From the NCBI RefSeq assembly GCF_000766945.1, contig NZ_KN266207.1, forward strand, positions 1,080,444-1,144,443: DNA of 64,000 nt. The letters run 5' to 3'. The first letter of the stretch is position 1; every line of letters begins with the position of its first letter. Below, piece by piece: positions 48,718 to 58,050 of this stretch. A model generated the notes under the pieces. The model did no database searches. It was not told the origin of the DNA and saw only the letters and a list, made by a program, of their open reading frames with translations. A program made the translations under genes and the position numbers. The stretch is from Cellvibrio mixtus subsp. mixtus J3-8 (GTDB lineage: Bacteria; Pseudomonadota; Gammaproteobacteria; Pseudomonadales; Cellvibrionaceae).

Positions 48718-49656
48718 TTAAACACTTGCCAACGCTGCAAGCAGCTCTTCTGGCCTTTCAACAGAAACAGTATTCAACTCAGCCTGAATACGTTTATTTA
48801 AACCGGACAAAACCTTACCCGGGCCACACTCCAATGTCAGGGTGATTCCTTTTCCTGTCATAGTATTTACACACTCAACCCAACGTACTGGACTGTATAT
48901 CTGCTCAATCATCAACGCTTTGATTTTTTCCGGATTACTTTCAGTTGTCGCTGTAACATTATGCACCACGGGAATGGCAGGAGCCGAAAATACAGTTGCT
49001 GTAATTTGTTCCGCCAATCGCTCCGCTGCAGGACGCATTAATTCCGTATGAAATGGAGCACTAACAGGCAAGGGCAAAGCACGTTTTGCACCTGCTTCCT
49101 TACAAAAAACGCTGGCACGCTCCACCGCAGCAACAGAACCCGCAATAACAACTTGTCCGGGCGAATTGAAATTAACTGCCGAAACTACTTCACCTTGTTC
49201 AGCTTTTTTACAAGCCTCAACAATCAACGCATCATCAAGACCAATAATCGCTGCCATTGCTCCTTGGCCAGCAGGAACAGCCTCTTGCATAAACTTGCCG
49301 CGTTGCTGCACCAATCCAACCGCATCCTTAAAGGCAACCACACCAGCGCAAACCAATGCAGACCATTCACCTAAACTATGCCCAGCCATAATTGCAGGCA
49401 CAGCACCATTACGCTCTTGCCATACACGAAACACTGCGACACTGGCAGTCAATAACAGCGGCTGGGTGCGCTCAGTTAAATTAATTTCCTCCTGGGTGCC
49501 ATCCTGTACCAATGACCAAAGGTCGTAACCCAAAACCGCCGATGCCTCAGCAAACGTTTGCTGAACTATTGGAAATTCGGCAGCCAGCTCGGCCAGCATG
49601 CCAATTTTTTGCGACCCTTGACCAGGAAAAACAAATGCGAGATGAGGATTAGTCAT
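48718..49656 (-). CDS. fabD: malonyl-CoA--ACP transacylase
   Basis: FabD (312 aa) loads malonyl onto ACP. The nucleophilic S94 is in AGHSLGEWSALVCAG, the N-terminal oxyanion motif is FPGQGSQKIGM and the catalytic His is in SAPFHTELMRP. It lies 29 bp after plsX; no fabH stands between them, unlike E. coli. Confidence 0.96.
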   Translation of the reverse strand: MTNPHLAFVFPGQGSQKIGMLAELAAEFPIVQQTFAEASAVLGYDLWSLVQDGTQEEINLTERTQPLLLTASVAVFRVWQERNGAVPAIMAGHSLGEWSALVCAGVVAFKDAVGLVQQRGKFMQEAVPAGQGAMAAIIGLDDALIVEACKKAEQGEVVSAVNFNSPGQVVIAGSVAAVERASVFCKEAGAKRALPLPVSAPFHTELMRPAAERLAEQITATVFSAPAIPVVHNVTATTESNPEKIKALMIEQIYSPVRWVECVNTMTGKGITLTLECGPGKVLSGLNKRIQAELNTVSVERPEELLAALASV

Positions 49657-49685
49657 AAGTATTTAAGCTTCTTTTGAGATTGGTT

Positions 49686-50696
49686 TTAAATTGTTCTATC
49701 TGATAATTGTTGAGCAATTCGTACAGGCACCTGCAATACCACCTGCTCACGCGCTACAACCAATGCCTGCATAAAAGCTTTGCGATCAGCTCCGCCGTGG
49801 CTTTTTATGACCGTTTTTTGCAACCCTAAAAAGCTGGCACCGTTATATAAAGATGGATTTAACTCTTCGCGCAACTGCTTGAGCAAAGGCGCAGCGATTA
49901 TCGATAAAAATTTATTTAAAAAATTATTTCGTAACGTATCGGAAATTTTTTTTGATATAAAGCGAGCGGCACCTTCACTTGCCTTTAGGGCAATATTGCC
50001 ATGAAAACCGTCACAAACAATAACATGCTCATCACCGGCAAAAATATTATTCGACTCAACAAAACCAACGTAATGAATGCGCGAATCATTGCGCAATAAA
50101 TTCTGTGCCAATTGCAGAACTTCAGTGCCTTTTTGCGACTCACTACCAATATTAAGCAATGCAACCCGCGGCCGCTTTATACCTTCCGCCTCCGCTAACA
50201 CACTCCCCATGAGCGCAAATTGTTGCAAATGTTCAGGCGTGCAATTGATATTTGCCCCTAAGTCCAGCAAATAAGTTAAACCTTTGGCCACCGGCATGGA
50301 TTTACAAATTGCCGGACGATCAATAACGGGAAAAGTTTTAATCAAATATTTAGCCATTGCCAAAAGCGCGCCCGTATTGCCTGCACTGACACAAGCATCT
50401 GCATTACCTGCACGCAAAGACTCCAATGCAACCCACATCGATGAACTCTTTTTTTGTCGCAATGCACTCAAAGGATCGTCATCCATCGCAACAACGTCAG
50501 ATGCATGGAGCACTTGAGCAATATGCCGAAGATGACTGGATTTGGCCACTAGTGGCTGGAGCTGGATTTGATCGCCAACAAGAAGCAAATCAACATCAGG
50601 ATGGAGGGCAACAAAATTTTCCGCCGCCGCAATAACAACACGGGGACCTAAGTCCCCGCTCATAGCATCAACTGCTATCCGAATTCTTGCCGACAA
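49686..50696 (-). CDS. plsX: phosphate acyltransferase PlsX
   Basis: PlsX (336 aa) makes acyl-phosphate from acyl-ACP for phospholipid synthesis. Features are IAVDAMSGDLGPR near the start, SAGNTGALLAMAKY, LLDLGANINCTPEHL and CDGFHGNIALKASEGAARF. The start is uncertain: the TTG at 50696 gives MSARIRIAVDAMSGD, matching family N termini; a TTG at 50741, inside rpmF, would add 15 residues. It is downstream of rpmF. Confidence 0.92.
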   Translation of the reverse strand: MSARIRIAVDAMSGDLGPRVVIAAAENFVALHPDVDLLLVGDQIQLQPLVAKSSHLRHIAQVLHASDVVAMDDDPLSALRQKKSSSMWVALESLRAGNADACVSAGNTGALLAMAKYLIKTFPVIDRPAICKSMPVAKGLTYLLDLGANINCTPEHLQQFALMGSVLAEAEGIKRPRVALLNIGSESQKGTEVLQLAQNLLRNDSRIHYVGFVESNNIFAGDEHVIVCDGFHGNIALKASEGAARFISKKISDTLRNNFLNKFLSIIAAPLLKQLREELNPSLYNGASFLGLQKTVIKSHGGADRKAFMQALVVAREQVVLQVPVRIAQQLSDRTI

Positions 50697-50718
50697 GATA
50701 GTGTCGCAGGAGTAATAA

Positions 50719-50901
50719 TTACTCTTCGCTACCTTTATCAATCACTTTACGGCCGCGGTAGAAACCGTCAGCAGTTACATGATGACGCAGGTGTTTTTCG
50801 CCGCTGGTAGCGTCGACAGACAGGGTTGGACCAGTCAATGCATCATGAGAACGACGCATGTCGCGCTTTGAACGGGATTTTTTGTTTTGTTGAACTGCCA
50901 T
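50719..50901 (-). CDS. rpmF: 50S ribosomal protein L32
   Basis: L32 (60 aa) is a small basic protein of the large subunit. It starts [20 protein letters not shown], the universal L32 N terminus, and lacks the zinc-binding cysteines (C-minus form). A GGAG site precedes the ATG. The yceD-rpmF-plsX order is conserved among gammaproteobacteria. Confidence 0.96.
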   Translation of the reverse strand: MAVQQNKKSRSKRDMRRSHDALTGPTLSVDATSGEKHLRHHVTADGFYRGRKVIDKGSEE

Positions 50902-50941
50902 GGTTAGCTCCTATTTACTGACTCATTGGAACCGAGGCGCC

Positions 50942-51475
50942 TCAGGATTTCGGCGAGCTCTTAAGTTGTTCCAACACTTGAAATGGGTTTTTCTCTTTTT
51001 TTGCCTCAACAGGTTTACCACTTGAATAAAGCTTGCTATCGACACAAGCCTCTTCGTGATAAGCAACTGCAGGCAAACTTAACAACAGTTCTTCTTCGAT
51101 CATATCGTAAAGATCTGCCATACCCTCACCGGTAATCCAGGGATCAAAATGCTGAGGCAAAGCCTTTGCAGCCTCTTCATCCCACACAATCGCCAGCGAA
51201 ATATCACTTTCAACCGGAACAGTAACCGACTCCAAACAACGCTGACATATCAATGCCAGATTAGCTGAAGCATGACCGGTAACAGCCCGCTTCCCTTCTT
51301 CACTGATTTTAAATTCAAGGTGAACCTGAATTTCACCCGCCGGATTTTCCGTCGCTTCAACAACACGCGGCAAATCAGCAACCGGGATAAAACCCTCCAA
51401 AGTCACGCTCTGTTGAGCGAATTTCCGAGGATCGCCTTGCCTGGGCAGAGGCTTGTGAGTAAGGGGCTTAAACAT
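50942..51475 (-). CDS. yceD: YceD family large ribosomal RNA accumulation protein (DUF177)
   Basis: YceD (177 aa from the ATG at 51475) belongs to the DUF177 family, which is needed for normal 23S rRNA levels. Two cysteines in ICQRCLESV form the hallmark, with a second pair partly reduced to CVDSKLYSSG near the C terminus. It begins MFKPLTHKPLPRQGDPRKFA, like Pseudomonas homologues. It is the first gene of the yceD-rpmF-plsX-fab operon and is divergent from the maf gene. Confidence 0.92.
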   Translation of the reverse strand: MFKPLTHKPLPRQGDPRKFAQQSVTLEGFIPVADLPRVVEATENPAGEIQVHLEFKISEEGKRAVTGHASANLALICQRCLESVTVPVESDISLAIVWDEEAAKALPQHFDPWITGEGMADLYDMIEEELLLSLPAVAYHEEACVDSKLYSSGKPVEAKKEKNPFQVLEQLKSSPKS

Positions 51476-51606
51476 AAGCGCGCAATCATAGGGATATAGC
51501 GGTTTCATGTCAAAGAAAAACTCGCCAAATAGCGCTATTTAGTTACTTGGGAGTAAAATCTGCCCCTTATTTTGTGTTTCACATAATCATTTTGAGTTTA
51601 AAAGCC

Positions 51607-52209
51607 ATGACGCCTACCAAATTGGTACTCGCATCCAGTTCGCCGTATCGCCGCCAACTTCTTCAAAAACTGAGAATGGAATTTAGCTGGGCCTCCCCCG
51701 AAATTGATGAATCCCCCAAAGAACATGAAACTCCCGAACAATTAGTTCTACGCCTGGCAAAGCAAAAAGCGACTGCACTGGCCGACATATTCCCGGAGCA
51801 TTTGATTATTGGGTCCGACCAGATTGCCACACTAAACAACCGAATCATCGGAAAACCTCACACCCACAAAGCAGCCACAAGCCAACTAGCATCCTTCAGC
51901 GGCAAAGAAGTCGTATTTTTAACGAGCCTATGCCTGTACAACAGCAAAACCCATCGATCACAATTAGCCACAGACAAGTACACTGTAAAATTTCGACAAC
52001 TTAACGACAGACAAATAGATAGCTATTTAAGACAAGAAGAACCCTACGATTGCGCAGGTAGTTTCAAATCAGAAGGCATGGGGATTTGTTTATTCGAAAG
52101 AATGGAGGGTAAAGACCCAAACACACTCGTAGGCTTACCGTTAATTGAACTGACTGACATGCTTATGAATGAAGGAATTGATCCATTATCATTTCACCGC
52201 AATCACTGA
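51607..52209 (+). CDS. yceF: Maf family nucleotide pyrophosphatase (7-methyl-GTP type, YceF)
   Basis: This 200-residue Maf protein hydrolyses modified nucleotides such as m7GTP. Motifs visible are LASSSPYRRQLL at the N terminus, the catalytic Asp in IIGSDQIATL, and GSFKSEGMGICLFE. The YceF subgroup is likely since the gene is divergent from yceD-rpmF, as in E. coli. The ATG at 51607 is preferred to a codon at 51547. Its stop overlaps the convergent HAD gene by 7 bp. Confidence 0.9.
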   Translation: MTPTKLVLASSSPYRRQLLQKLRMEFSWASPEIDESPKEHETPEQLVLRLAKQKATALADIFPEHLIIGSDQIATLNNRIIGKPHTHKAATSQLASFSGKEVVFLTSLCLYNSKTHRSQLATDKYTVKFRQLNDRQIDSYLRQEEPYDCAGSFKSEGMGICLFERMEGKDPNTLVGLPLIELTDMLMNEGIDPLSFHRNH

Positions 52210-52850
52210 TGAATCCGCTCCCAGGCCAACAATTCATCAAATCGATCAAGGCAAAGCACAGGCTCATATGGATGCAACCTTTCGACATGATGCGCACCGT
52301 AACTTACCGCAATCCTGGGCATGGAAATATTTTTTGCCATCTCCATGTCATATTCGGTATCACCAATCATGACAGCCTCCCGAGCATCAACTCCAAACTC
52401 TGACAGCAACTCCTGCAACATCAAAGGATTAGGCTTGGAAGCGGTTTCATCAGCACAGCGGGTAGCATGAAAAAAATCTCCCAGCCCCAAAACACCAAAT
52501 ATCCTATCCAGCCCCTTCCGACTCTTGCCAGTCGCAATAGTTAATACATGCCCTTGCGCTTTCAAATATTGCAGAGTATCAGTAACACCCGGGAAAAAAT
52601 CCGATGGACGAGCCTCATCCAGCATTAAAAAACGCATCGCATATGCTTCGCGCAAACGCTGCCTTTCCTCAATTGAAACATTAGGGTACAAACGGTAAAT
52701 AGCTTCAGGCAGACCGAGACCAATAATATTATGAATAACATGATCCCCCAACGGCGCCCACCCCAAATCCTCTGCCGCGAGCTGCATTGCCCTGGTGATT
52801 TTGGCTTTCGAGTCACTCAAGGTTCCATCCCAATCAAAAATAAATAACAC
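52203..52850 (-). CDS. HAD-IA family hydrolase (phosphoglycolate phosphatase-like)
   Basis: This 215-residue HAD phosphatase has motif I FDWDGTLSDSKAKI, motif II TIATGKSRKGL and motif IV MIGDTEYDMEMAKN. It is located downstream of rluC (14 bp), as its E. coli/Pseudomonas counterparts often are. The substrate is not resolved. The 3' end overlaps the Maf gene. Confidence 0.9.
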   Translation of the reverse strand: MLFIFDWDGTLSDSKAKITRAMQLAAEDLGWAPLGDHVIHNIIGLGLPEAIYRLYPNVSIEERQRLREAYAMRFLMLDEARPSDFFPGVTDTLQYLKAQGHVLTIATGKSRKGLDRIFGVLGLGDFFHATRCADETASKPNPLMLQELLSEFGVDAREAVMIGDTEYDMEMAKNISMPRIAVSYGAHHVERLHPYEPVLCLDRFDELLAWERIHQ

Positions 52851-52864
52851 TACAAACTCCGCAA

Positions 52865-53866
52865 TCAGATTTTTATCACTAATTTCGATAGGGGCTCTGC
52901 CAAATCAGGCGGCAAAGGAGCATCAACCCGCGTCAACTCCTTAGCTTCAGGCAGATAGAAAGACAAGGATGATGCATGTAGAAACAAACGTCGCAATCCG
53001 ATATCCCGCAAGGATTCGTTAATAGCATCATCCCCATACTTTGCATCTCCCGCCAAACTATGCCCCGCATATTGGGCATGAACGCGAATTTGATGGGTAC
53101 GACCGGTAATCGGCCGAGCCTCAATCAAGGTAAACCCCTGATAGCGATTCAAAATATCAAACTCAGTAAGGCTAGGCTTACCATCATGATGAACCTTGAC
53201 AATACGCTCCCCTCCAGCAACCTCAAATTTCATCAGGGGCGCATTAATTTGGTGGCAGCGTTTGGACCAATCTCCCAATACCAGCGCTTGATATACCTTC
53301 AATACACCACCAGCACCTGCCGATTTTTCACGCAGAGCCTCCTGCAAATGACGCAGGTAGCTACGCTTCTTTGCGACCATAATGCAACCGGAAGTATCTC
53401 GATCAAGACGATGAACCAACTCAAGATGACGAGCTTCCGGCCGCATTTGGCGAAGCGTTTCAATTAACCCCAAAGTCACGCCACTGCCACCATGCACAGC
53501 CAAACCTGGCGGTTTGTTAATCACCAAAAGCCCCTCATCTTCATACAAAATCGAAGCATTGAGCAAATTCATCATTTGATGACTAGCCTTCGCTTCCGTG
53601 CCTGCCTCTGCCGTGCGAATAGGGGGCACCCTGACCGAATCACCGGCCATCAATTTATATTCCGGCTTAATTCTACCCTTGTTAACCCGCACTTCTCCTT
53701 TGCGAATTACATTATAAATTTTAGATCTTGGGACCCCTTTCAGGCGCGCAATTAAAAAGTTATCCAATCGCTGCCCCGCGAGATCGCCATCAATTACAAT
53801 GAAGCTTACCCCAACCCCTGCAGCCTCATTATCCTGTTCATGTTGCTTTTCAGTATAAGTTTTCAT
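52865..53866 (-). CDS. rluC: 23S rRNA pseudouridine synthase RluC
   Basis: RluC (333 aa) makes pseudouridines 955, 2504 and 2580 in 23S rRNA. An S4 RNA-binding domain (about 35-85, with RSKIYNVIRKGEVRVNKGR) precedes the RluA-type catalytic domain with HRLDRDTSGCIMVAKK, where the Asp is catalytic. The ATG at 53866 gives MKTYTEKQHE; the open frame continues 20 residues upstream without a ribosome site. It is divergent from rne, the standard arrangement. Confidence 0.94.
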   Translation of the reverse strand: MKTYTEKQHEQDNEAAGVGVSFIVIDGDLAGQRLDNFLIARLKGVPRSKIYNVIRKGEVRVNKGRIKPEYKLMAGDSVRVPPIRTAEAGTEAKASHQMMNLLNASILYEDEGLLVINKPPGLAVHGGSGVTLGLIETLRQMRPEARHLELVHRLDRDTSGCIMVAKKRSYLRHLQEALREKSAGAGGVLKVYQALVLGDWSKRCHQINAPLMKFEVAGGERIVKVHHDGKPSLTEFDILNRYQGFTLIEARPITGRTHQIRVHAQYAGHSLAGDAKYGDDAINESLRDIGLRRLFLHASSLSFYLPEAKELTRVDAPLPPDLAEPLSKLVIKI

Positions 53867-53951
53867 GTCGCGAATGATACCCGAAGCGTCCCGATAACCC
53901 CACGAAAACCGACATCTCGACCGCAATAAAACCGCTAAATCACTGATTTAA

Positions 53952-53980
53952 TTGCCGCAATATGGGTTTACTGCTATAGT
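53952..53980 (+). promoter_or_regulatory. sigma-70 promoter for rne
   Basis: TTGCCG (53952-53957) and TATAGT (53975-53980) are 17 bp apart and point to rne. Confidence 0.55.
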
Positions 53981-54554
53981 CCAGAGACTGATACAGGCTG
54001 GTTTCCGGATAGCGCAAATGATAGGCGCATCACTAGGAAATACCGCTGACAGCAAGGATTTAGCGATTTGAGTCATTCATTTGACAGCAATAACAAATCC
54101 TTGAAAGTACTGACAATGGTAGACGGCATAACATTCAAGCCAACTACTTTAACAATTGCGTCAACCCTGGTTGCACTCTTTGTTAATACGATTTTTGTTT
54201 TGCTGAACTCATTAGAATCTATTTGTAAATTCTGGATATGTCGGTTTTCGCCAAGAGAAAATATCCACAGTAAACAGGTTGCCCCACTTCATTGCATGGC
54301 CCTATCAACCGATACAACCATCAATGGAAGCCGGTCAATAAGAGAGTTACTCACTCACAAAATTGCCGGCTCGATCCAAAATGATCGACGACACAAACAA
54401 CCCAATTAAGAGCAGGTTAATTATTTATCTGCCAACTACAAATAGAAACCGGAGCAAACCGGTAAATGAAAGAGCCAAATGGGAAAGCTTATTGGTGTTA
54501 GTCGCTGTGTAGCGCCCTGACACTATATAAAGGAGCAGTCCCACCAACCGCTAA

Positions 54555-54585
54555 TGCGAGCCCATCAAAATAGATGGGTAGCGCA
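54555..54585 (+). promoter_or_regulatory. hairpin in the rne 5' leader
   Basis: Stem TGCG plus GCCCATC pairs with GATGGGT plus CGCA around an AAAATA loop, ending about 87 nt before the rne ATG. Confidence 0.45.
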
Positions 54586-54671
54586 ATAGTCTACAAGGTT
54601 GCGCAAAACACTCTTCTGATTTAACGCTGATTGTCGCCATGGCTAGCGCCTCACAGACAATTAGGTAACAC

Positions 54672-57566
54672 ATGAAAAGAATGCTCATTAATGCAACTCA
54701 ACCTGAAGAGTTGCGCGTAGCACTGGTAGACGGCCAATGGCTTTATGACCTCGATATCGAAAACCGCAATCGTGAACAGAAAAAATCCAACATCTACAAA
54801 GGTCGAATCACTCGCGTAGAGCCCAGCCTGGAAGCTGCTTTTGTTGATTATGGTGCCGAACGACACGGCTTCCTTCCCCTTAAAGAAATCTCCCGCGAAT
54901 ATTTCACTCGCAACCCCGGCGACATTGATGGCCGTATAAAAATCAAAGATGTCCTTAAAGAAGGCACAGAGGTTATTGTTCAAATTGATAAGGAAGAGCG
55001 TGGCAACAAAGGTGCTGCCCTCACTACCTTTATCAGTTTAGCCGGACGCTATCTGGTTCTTATGCCCAACAATCCTCGAGCTGGCGGGATTTCTCGCCGC
55101 ATCGAAGGCGAAGACCGTGCCGAATTGAAAGATGCCCTCGGAGAAGTAGAAGTTCCCTCAGGCATGGGTGTAATTATCCGCACTGCTGGCGTGGGTAGAA
55201 GCTCCGAAGAGCTGCAGTGGGATTTAAACTATCTCCTGCAACTCTGGGATTCCATCGCCAATGCAGCAAAAAATGCAACCGCCCCTGCGTTTTTATTTCA
55301 AGAAAGTAACGTAATTATCCGTGCAATTCGCGACTACCTTCGCCAGGATGTAGGCGAAGTTATAGTGGATAACAAAGAAGCTTTTGATCTTGCTGCAGGC
55401 TTCATCCAGCAAGTCATGCCCAATTACCGCAGCAAGGTAAAGCTTTACCAGGACGACATCCCCCTATTCAATCGCTACCAAATTGAATCCCAGATCGAAA
55501 CCGCATTTCAACGCGAAGTAAAACTTCCATCTGGCGGCTCTATTGTTATTGATGTCACCGAAGCACTGGTTGCTATTGATATCAACTCGTCTCGCGCCAC
55601 CAAAGGCGGCGACATTGAAGAAACCGCCCTGCAAACAAACCTGGAAGCAGCCGATGAAATCGCAAGGCAATTACGCTTGCGCGATATGGGCGGCCTGATA
55701 GTTATCGATTTTATTGATATGCAACCGGTACGCAATCAGCGCGAAGTAGAAAACCGGGTCCGGGATGCATTGATGATGGATCGTGCGCGCGTACAAATTG
55801 GCCGCATCTCCCGCTTTGGCCTGATGGAAATGTCACGCCAACGCCTGCGCCCATCACTGGGTGAAACCCATTCAAAAATCTGCCCGCGTTGTGACGGTGT
55901 AGGAACCATCCGCAGTACACGTTCACTGGCACTGTCCATTCTGCGCCTGGTGGAAGATGAAGCACAAAAAGAACGTAGCGCTGAAATTCGCGCAATTTGC
56001 CCGGTATCCGTTGCCACCTACCTACTGAATGAAAAACGCAAAACCATTTCCAGCATTGAATCTCGCAACAATACACGCGTAGTAATTGTACCTAGCGCAG
56101 AACTCATGACACCACACTTTGAAGTGCAGCGTCTGCGTGATGACGATGAAGGAACACTGGAAACCAGCTATAAAATCGTTGCCCATACCGATGAATCCAA
56201 GGAAGAAGAGGAGGAAATCAACACCAAGCCTTTTGTTGCTCCCAAGCCTTTAGTGCAACCAAGCAGCCCAAGCCAGCCAGCCCCCGAACCAGTGAAAAAG
56301 GCCGGGCTTTTATCTCGCTTATTAGGCTCAATCGCAGGCATATTCAGCAGCGATAAAGCTGGTGATGAGAGCAAGAACAAACGCGAACCAAGACGCGACA
56401 GCCGCCGCGGCCAAAGCCGCAATCGCCGCGACAATCGCAATCGCCGCGACAATCGGGACAAGGAGCGCAAAGAAGATCGCGAAATTATCGATAACCTGGA
56501 CCATCGCAACACCCAGGAACAAAAACCTGTTCGCGACCAGGAAAAACGTGACTCACACAGAGACCTCGAAAAGCGAGATGGCGGACATCGCGAGCAAAAT
56601 GAACGCAAGTCACGCAACAACCGCGATCAACAGCCTCGAGATGTACAAGCAGCCAGTGACGATGAGCTACGCCAACCTCGTAACCGTAACCAACGCGGCA
56701 ATGACCGGGATAACAATCGCAAACACGTCAACAAAGAGGAGACCCCAGAGGATACCGCTCTCATTCTTAATGATGCGGAAACGGCAGAAGAAAGTGATGA
56801 CCAACGCCCGTCCAAGCGCCCGGCCGGACGTCGCACTCGCTCACAACAACGTCGCCGCAATCGCAGAGAAGAAGGGGAAAATGCAGCAACAGAAGGCTCA
56901 GATGAAGTTGTAACCAATCAAGAACCTGCTGTATTAAGTGAATCAGCTCAATTGGCCCAACAGATTTCCGCTGCAATTGCAGAACACGCACAGCAAGCCC
57001 AAGCCAATAAAACACAAGCAAACATAGAAATTGCCGAGCACACTTCGGAAACATCCGGGCAAACAACAGAACAGCAACCCAAGCAAAATGGTGCAACAGA
57101 AATACCTTCTGCTTTTTCTATTGAAAAGGAAAGGAATATACCAATCAGCGTGCAACCGATAGAAAATGAAAGCCCAAGCGCAGCTGTAACTGAAGCAGAA
57201 ACAATTCAACCTGCAATAGCAGAAGAACCTGCCGAACCGCAACCTATCAATAGTGCTGCATCACAAGTAATCGAACCACATGCAGAAGCTCAAGAAGTAC
57301 AAACTTTTGACAGCGAAGTAAAGATTGAAAAAACGGAAAGAAAAACCGTTACTGAAGTCGACATACCGCCAACAAGAGCAAACAATGATCCTCGCAACTC
57401 ACCAAAGCCAATTGGAAAAATTAGTATCATTACTGAAACTATTGAAAGCCAGGCATCGCGCGCCCTTGATACCAGCCTGCCCCCCAGCGTGGATCACAAT
57501 CCTCGTCAAATCACCAGGCCATTGAATGACCCACGCTTGAACAAGCGTAATAATAATGAGCAATAA
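54672..57566 (+). CDS. rne: ribonuclease E
   Basis: RNase E (964 aa) is the main mRNA-decay and rRNA/tRNA-processing endonuclease and the degradosome scaffold. The N-terminal half has an S1 domain (about 36-120), the RNase H and DNase I-like subdomains with the metal region [18 protein letters not shown] and [10 protein letters not shown], and the zinc link CPRCDGVGT near 404. The C-terminal half (about 510-964) is disordered and low complexity: an Arg-rich block ([12 protein letters not shown], about 570-600) for RNA binding, then an Ala/Gln/Glu-rich tail. It ends with a short basic stretch. Confidence 0.96.
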   Translation: MKRMLINATQPEELRVALVDGQWLYDLDIENRNREQKKSNIYKGRITRVEPSLEAAFVDYGAERHGFLPLKEISREYFTRNPGDIDGRIKIKDVLKEGTEVIVQIDKEERGNKGAALTTFISLAGRYLVLMPNNPRAGGISRRIEGEDRAELKDALGEVEVPSGMGVIIRTAGVGRSSEELQWDLNYLLQLWDSIANAAKNATAPAFLFQESNVIIRAIRDYLRQDVGEVIVDNKEAFDLAAGFIQQVMPNYRSKVKLYQDDIPLFNRYQIESQIETAFQREVKLPSGGSIVIDVTEALVAIDINSSRATKGGDIEETALQTNLEAADEIARQLRLRDMGGLIVIDFIDMQPVRNQREVENRVRDALMMDRARVQIGRISRFGLMEMSRQRLRPSLGETHSKICPRCDGVGTIRSTRSLALSILRLVEDEAQKERSAEIRAICPVSVATYLLNEKRKTISSIESRNNTRVVIVPSAELMTPHFEVQRLRDDDEGTLETSYKIVAHTDESKEEEEEINTKPFVAPKPLVQPSSPSQPAPEPVKKAGLLSRLLGSIAGIFSSDKAGDESKNKREPRRDSRRGQSRNRRDNRNRRDNRDKERKEDREIIDNLDHRNTQEQKPVRDQEKRDSHRDLEKRDGGHREQNERKSRNNRDQQPRDVQAASDDELRQPRNRNQRGNDRDNNRKHVNKEETPEDTALILNDAETAEESDDQRPSKRPAGRRTRSQQRRRNRREEGENAATEGSDEVVTNQEPAVLSESAQLAQQISAAIAEHAQQAQANKTQANIEIAEHTSETSGQTTEQQPKQNGATEIPSAFSIEKERNIPISVQPIENESPSAAVTEAETIQPAIAEEPAEPQPINSAASQVIEPHAEAQEVQTFDSEVKIEKTERKTVTEVDIPPTRANNDPRNSPKPIGKISIITETIESQASRALDTSLPPSVDHNPRQITRPLNDPRLNKRNNNEQ

Positions 57567-57605
57567 CCAAACCGATATTTGAGCACATAAAGCGTTTAAA
57601 ACTCG

Positions 57606-57636
57606 AAAAGCCGAATTGCAATCAATTCGGCTTTTT
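57606..57636 (+). terminator. rne terminator
   Basis: AAAAGCCGAATTG-caat-CAATTCGGCTTTTTT, about 40 bp after the rne stop. Confidence 0.9.
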
Positions 57637-57703
57637 TATGCTCAAAAAAGTTTATCCACTTTATTAAATTGTTATATTTGGCTATTAAAATTGTGTTTTC
57701 CTC

Positions 57704-57731
57704 TTGCCCAATAAAAAAAGCTATGTATAAT
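57704..57731 (+). promoter_or_regulatory. promoter for tRNA-Ser
   Basis: TTGCCC (57704-57709) and a perfect TATAAT (57726-57731), 16-bp spacer, followed by a GC-rich discriminator as in stringently controlled stable RNA genes. Confidence 0.7.
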
Positions 57732-57742
57732 TTGCCGCACTC

Positions 57743-57832
57743 GGAAGGGTGGCAGAGTGGTTTAATGCACCGGTCTTGAAAACCGGCGTAGGTGAAAGCC
57801 TACCCAGGGTTCAAATCCCTGCCCTTCCGCCA
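57743..57832 (+). tRNA. tRNA-Ser(UGA)
   Basis: A 90-nt type II tRNA with acceptor stem GGAAGGG/CCCTTCC, discriminator G and encoded CCA (57830-57832). The anticodon loop CTTGAAA has anticodon TGA at 57777-57779, reading UCA codons. The long variable arm (CGTAGGTGAAAGCCTACC) is typical of tRNA-Ser. The T arm is CAGGG-TTCAAAT-CCCTG. No integrase or repeat of its 3' end follows. Confidence 0.97.
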
Positions 57833-57837
57833 TATAC

Positions 57838-57870
57838 AAAAGGCGCTTGATAACTTCAAGCGCCTTTTTT
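57838..57870 (+). terminator. tRNA-Ser terminator
   Basis: AAAAGGCGCTTGA-taac-TTCAAGCGCCTTTTTT begins a few bases after the CCA end. Confidence 0.92.
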
Positions 57871-57976
57871 ATTAAAAACAATAAAACAAAACCAGTCATC
57901 TATTTTCATTTCTGCATACATTGAACTCTGCTTAACAATTACTAACTAAAGCAATATGCGTTCAACCAAATTTACC

Positions 57977-58005
57977 TTGGCATTAAGTCGGCATATTTGT
58001 ATTAT
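57977..58005 (+). promoter_or_regulatory. promoter for the BI-1 family gene
   Basis: TTGGCA (57977-57982) and TATTAT (58000-58005), 17-bp spacer; the leader would be about 40 nt. Confidence 0.6.
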
Positions 58006-58050
58006 CCGCCTGATTTTAGTTTAAAACCCTTGGCAATTATGGAGATTGAT

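Larger units (their letters stand above)
53867..54671 (+). other. rne upstream region and long leader
   Basis: This 805-bp gap has no gene I trust. It holds a sigma-70 promoter (53952-53980) and, from about 53987, a predicted leader of about 685 nt ahead of rne. A 113-codon frame (54068-54409, TTG start) has one hydrophobic stretch but no family resemblance or ribosome site. Hairpins include CGCT-gtgt-AGCG at 54503-54514 and TGCG..GCCCATC/GATGGGT..CGCA at 54555-54585. Such leaders mediate RNase E autoregulation in other gammaproteobacteria. Confidence 0.5.

Noticed and set aside
54068-54409. 113-codon frame with a hydrophobic stretch in the rne leader
   Set aside because: TTG start without a ribosome site, no family resemblance, odd composition, and location in a predicted leader. 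Kept only as a remark.
56390-56480. Repeated CGC-AAT-CGC pattern in rne that looks like a short direct repeat array
   Set aside because: It encodes the Arg/Asn/Asp-rich RNA-binding block of RNase E; codon-level repetition, not a CRISPR or mobile element.
57743-57870. tRNA-Ser as a possible integration site
   Set aside because: No integrase gene, no repeated 3' end and no change in composition downstream; its own terminator follows directly.
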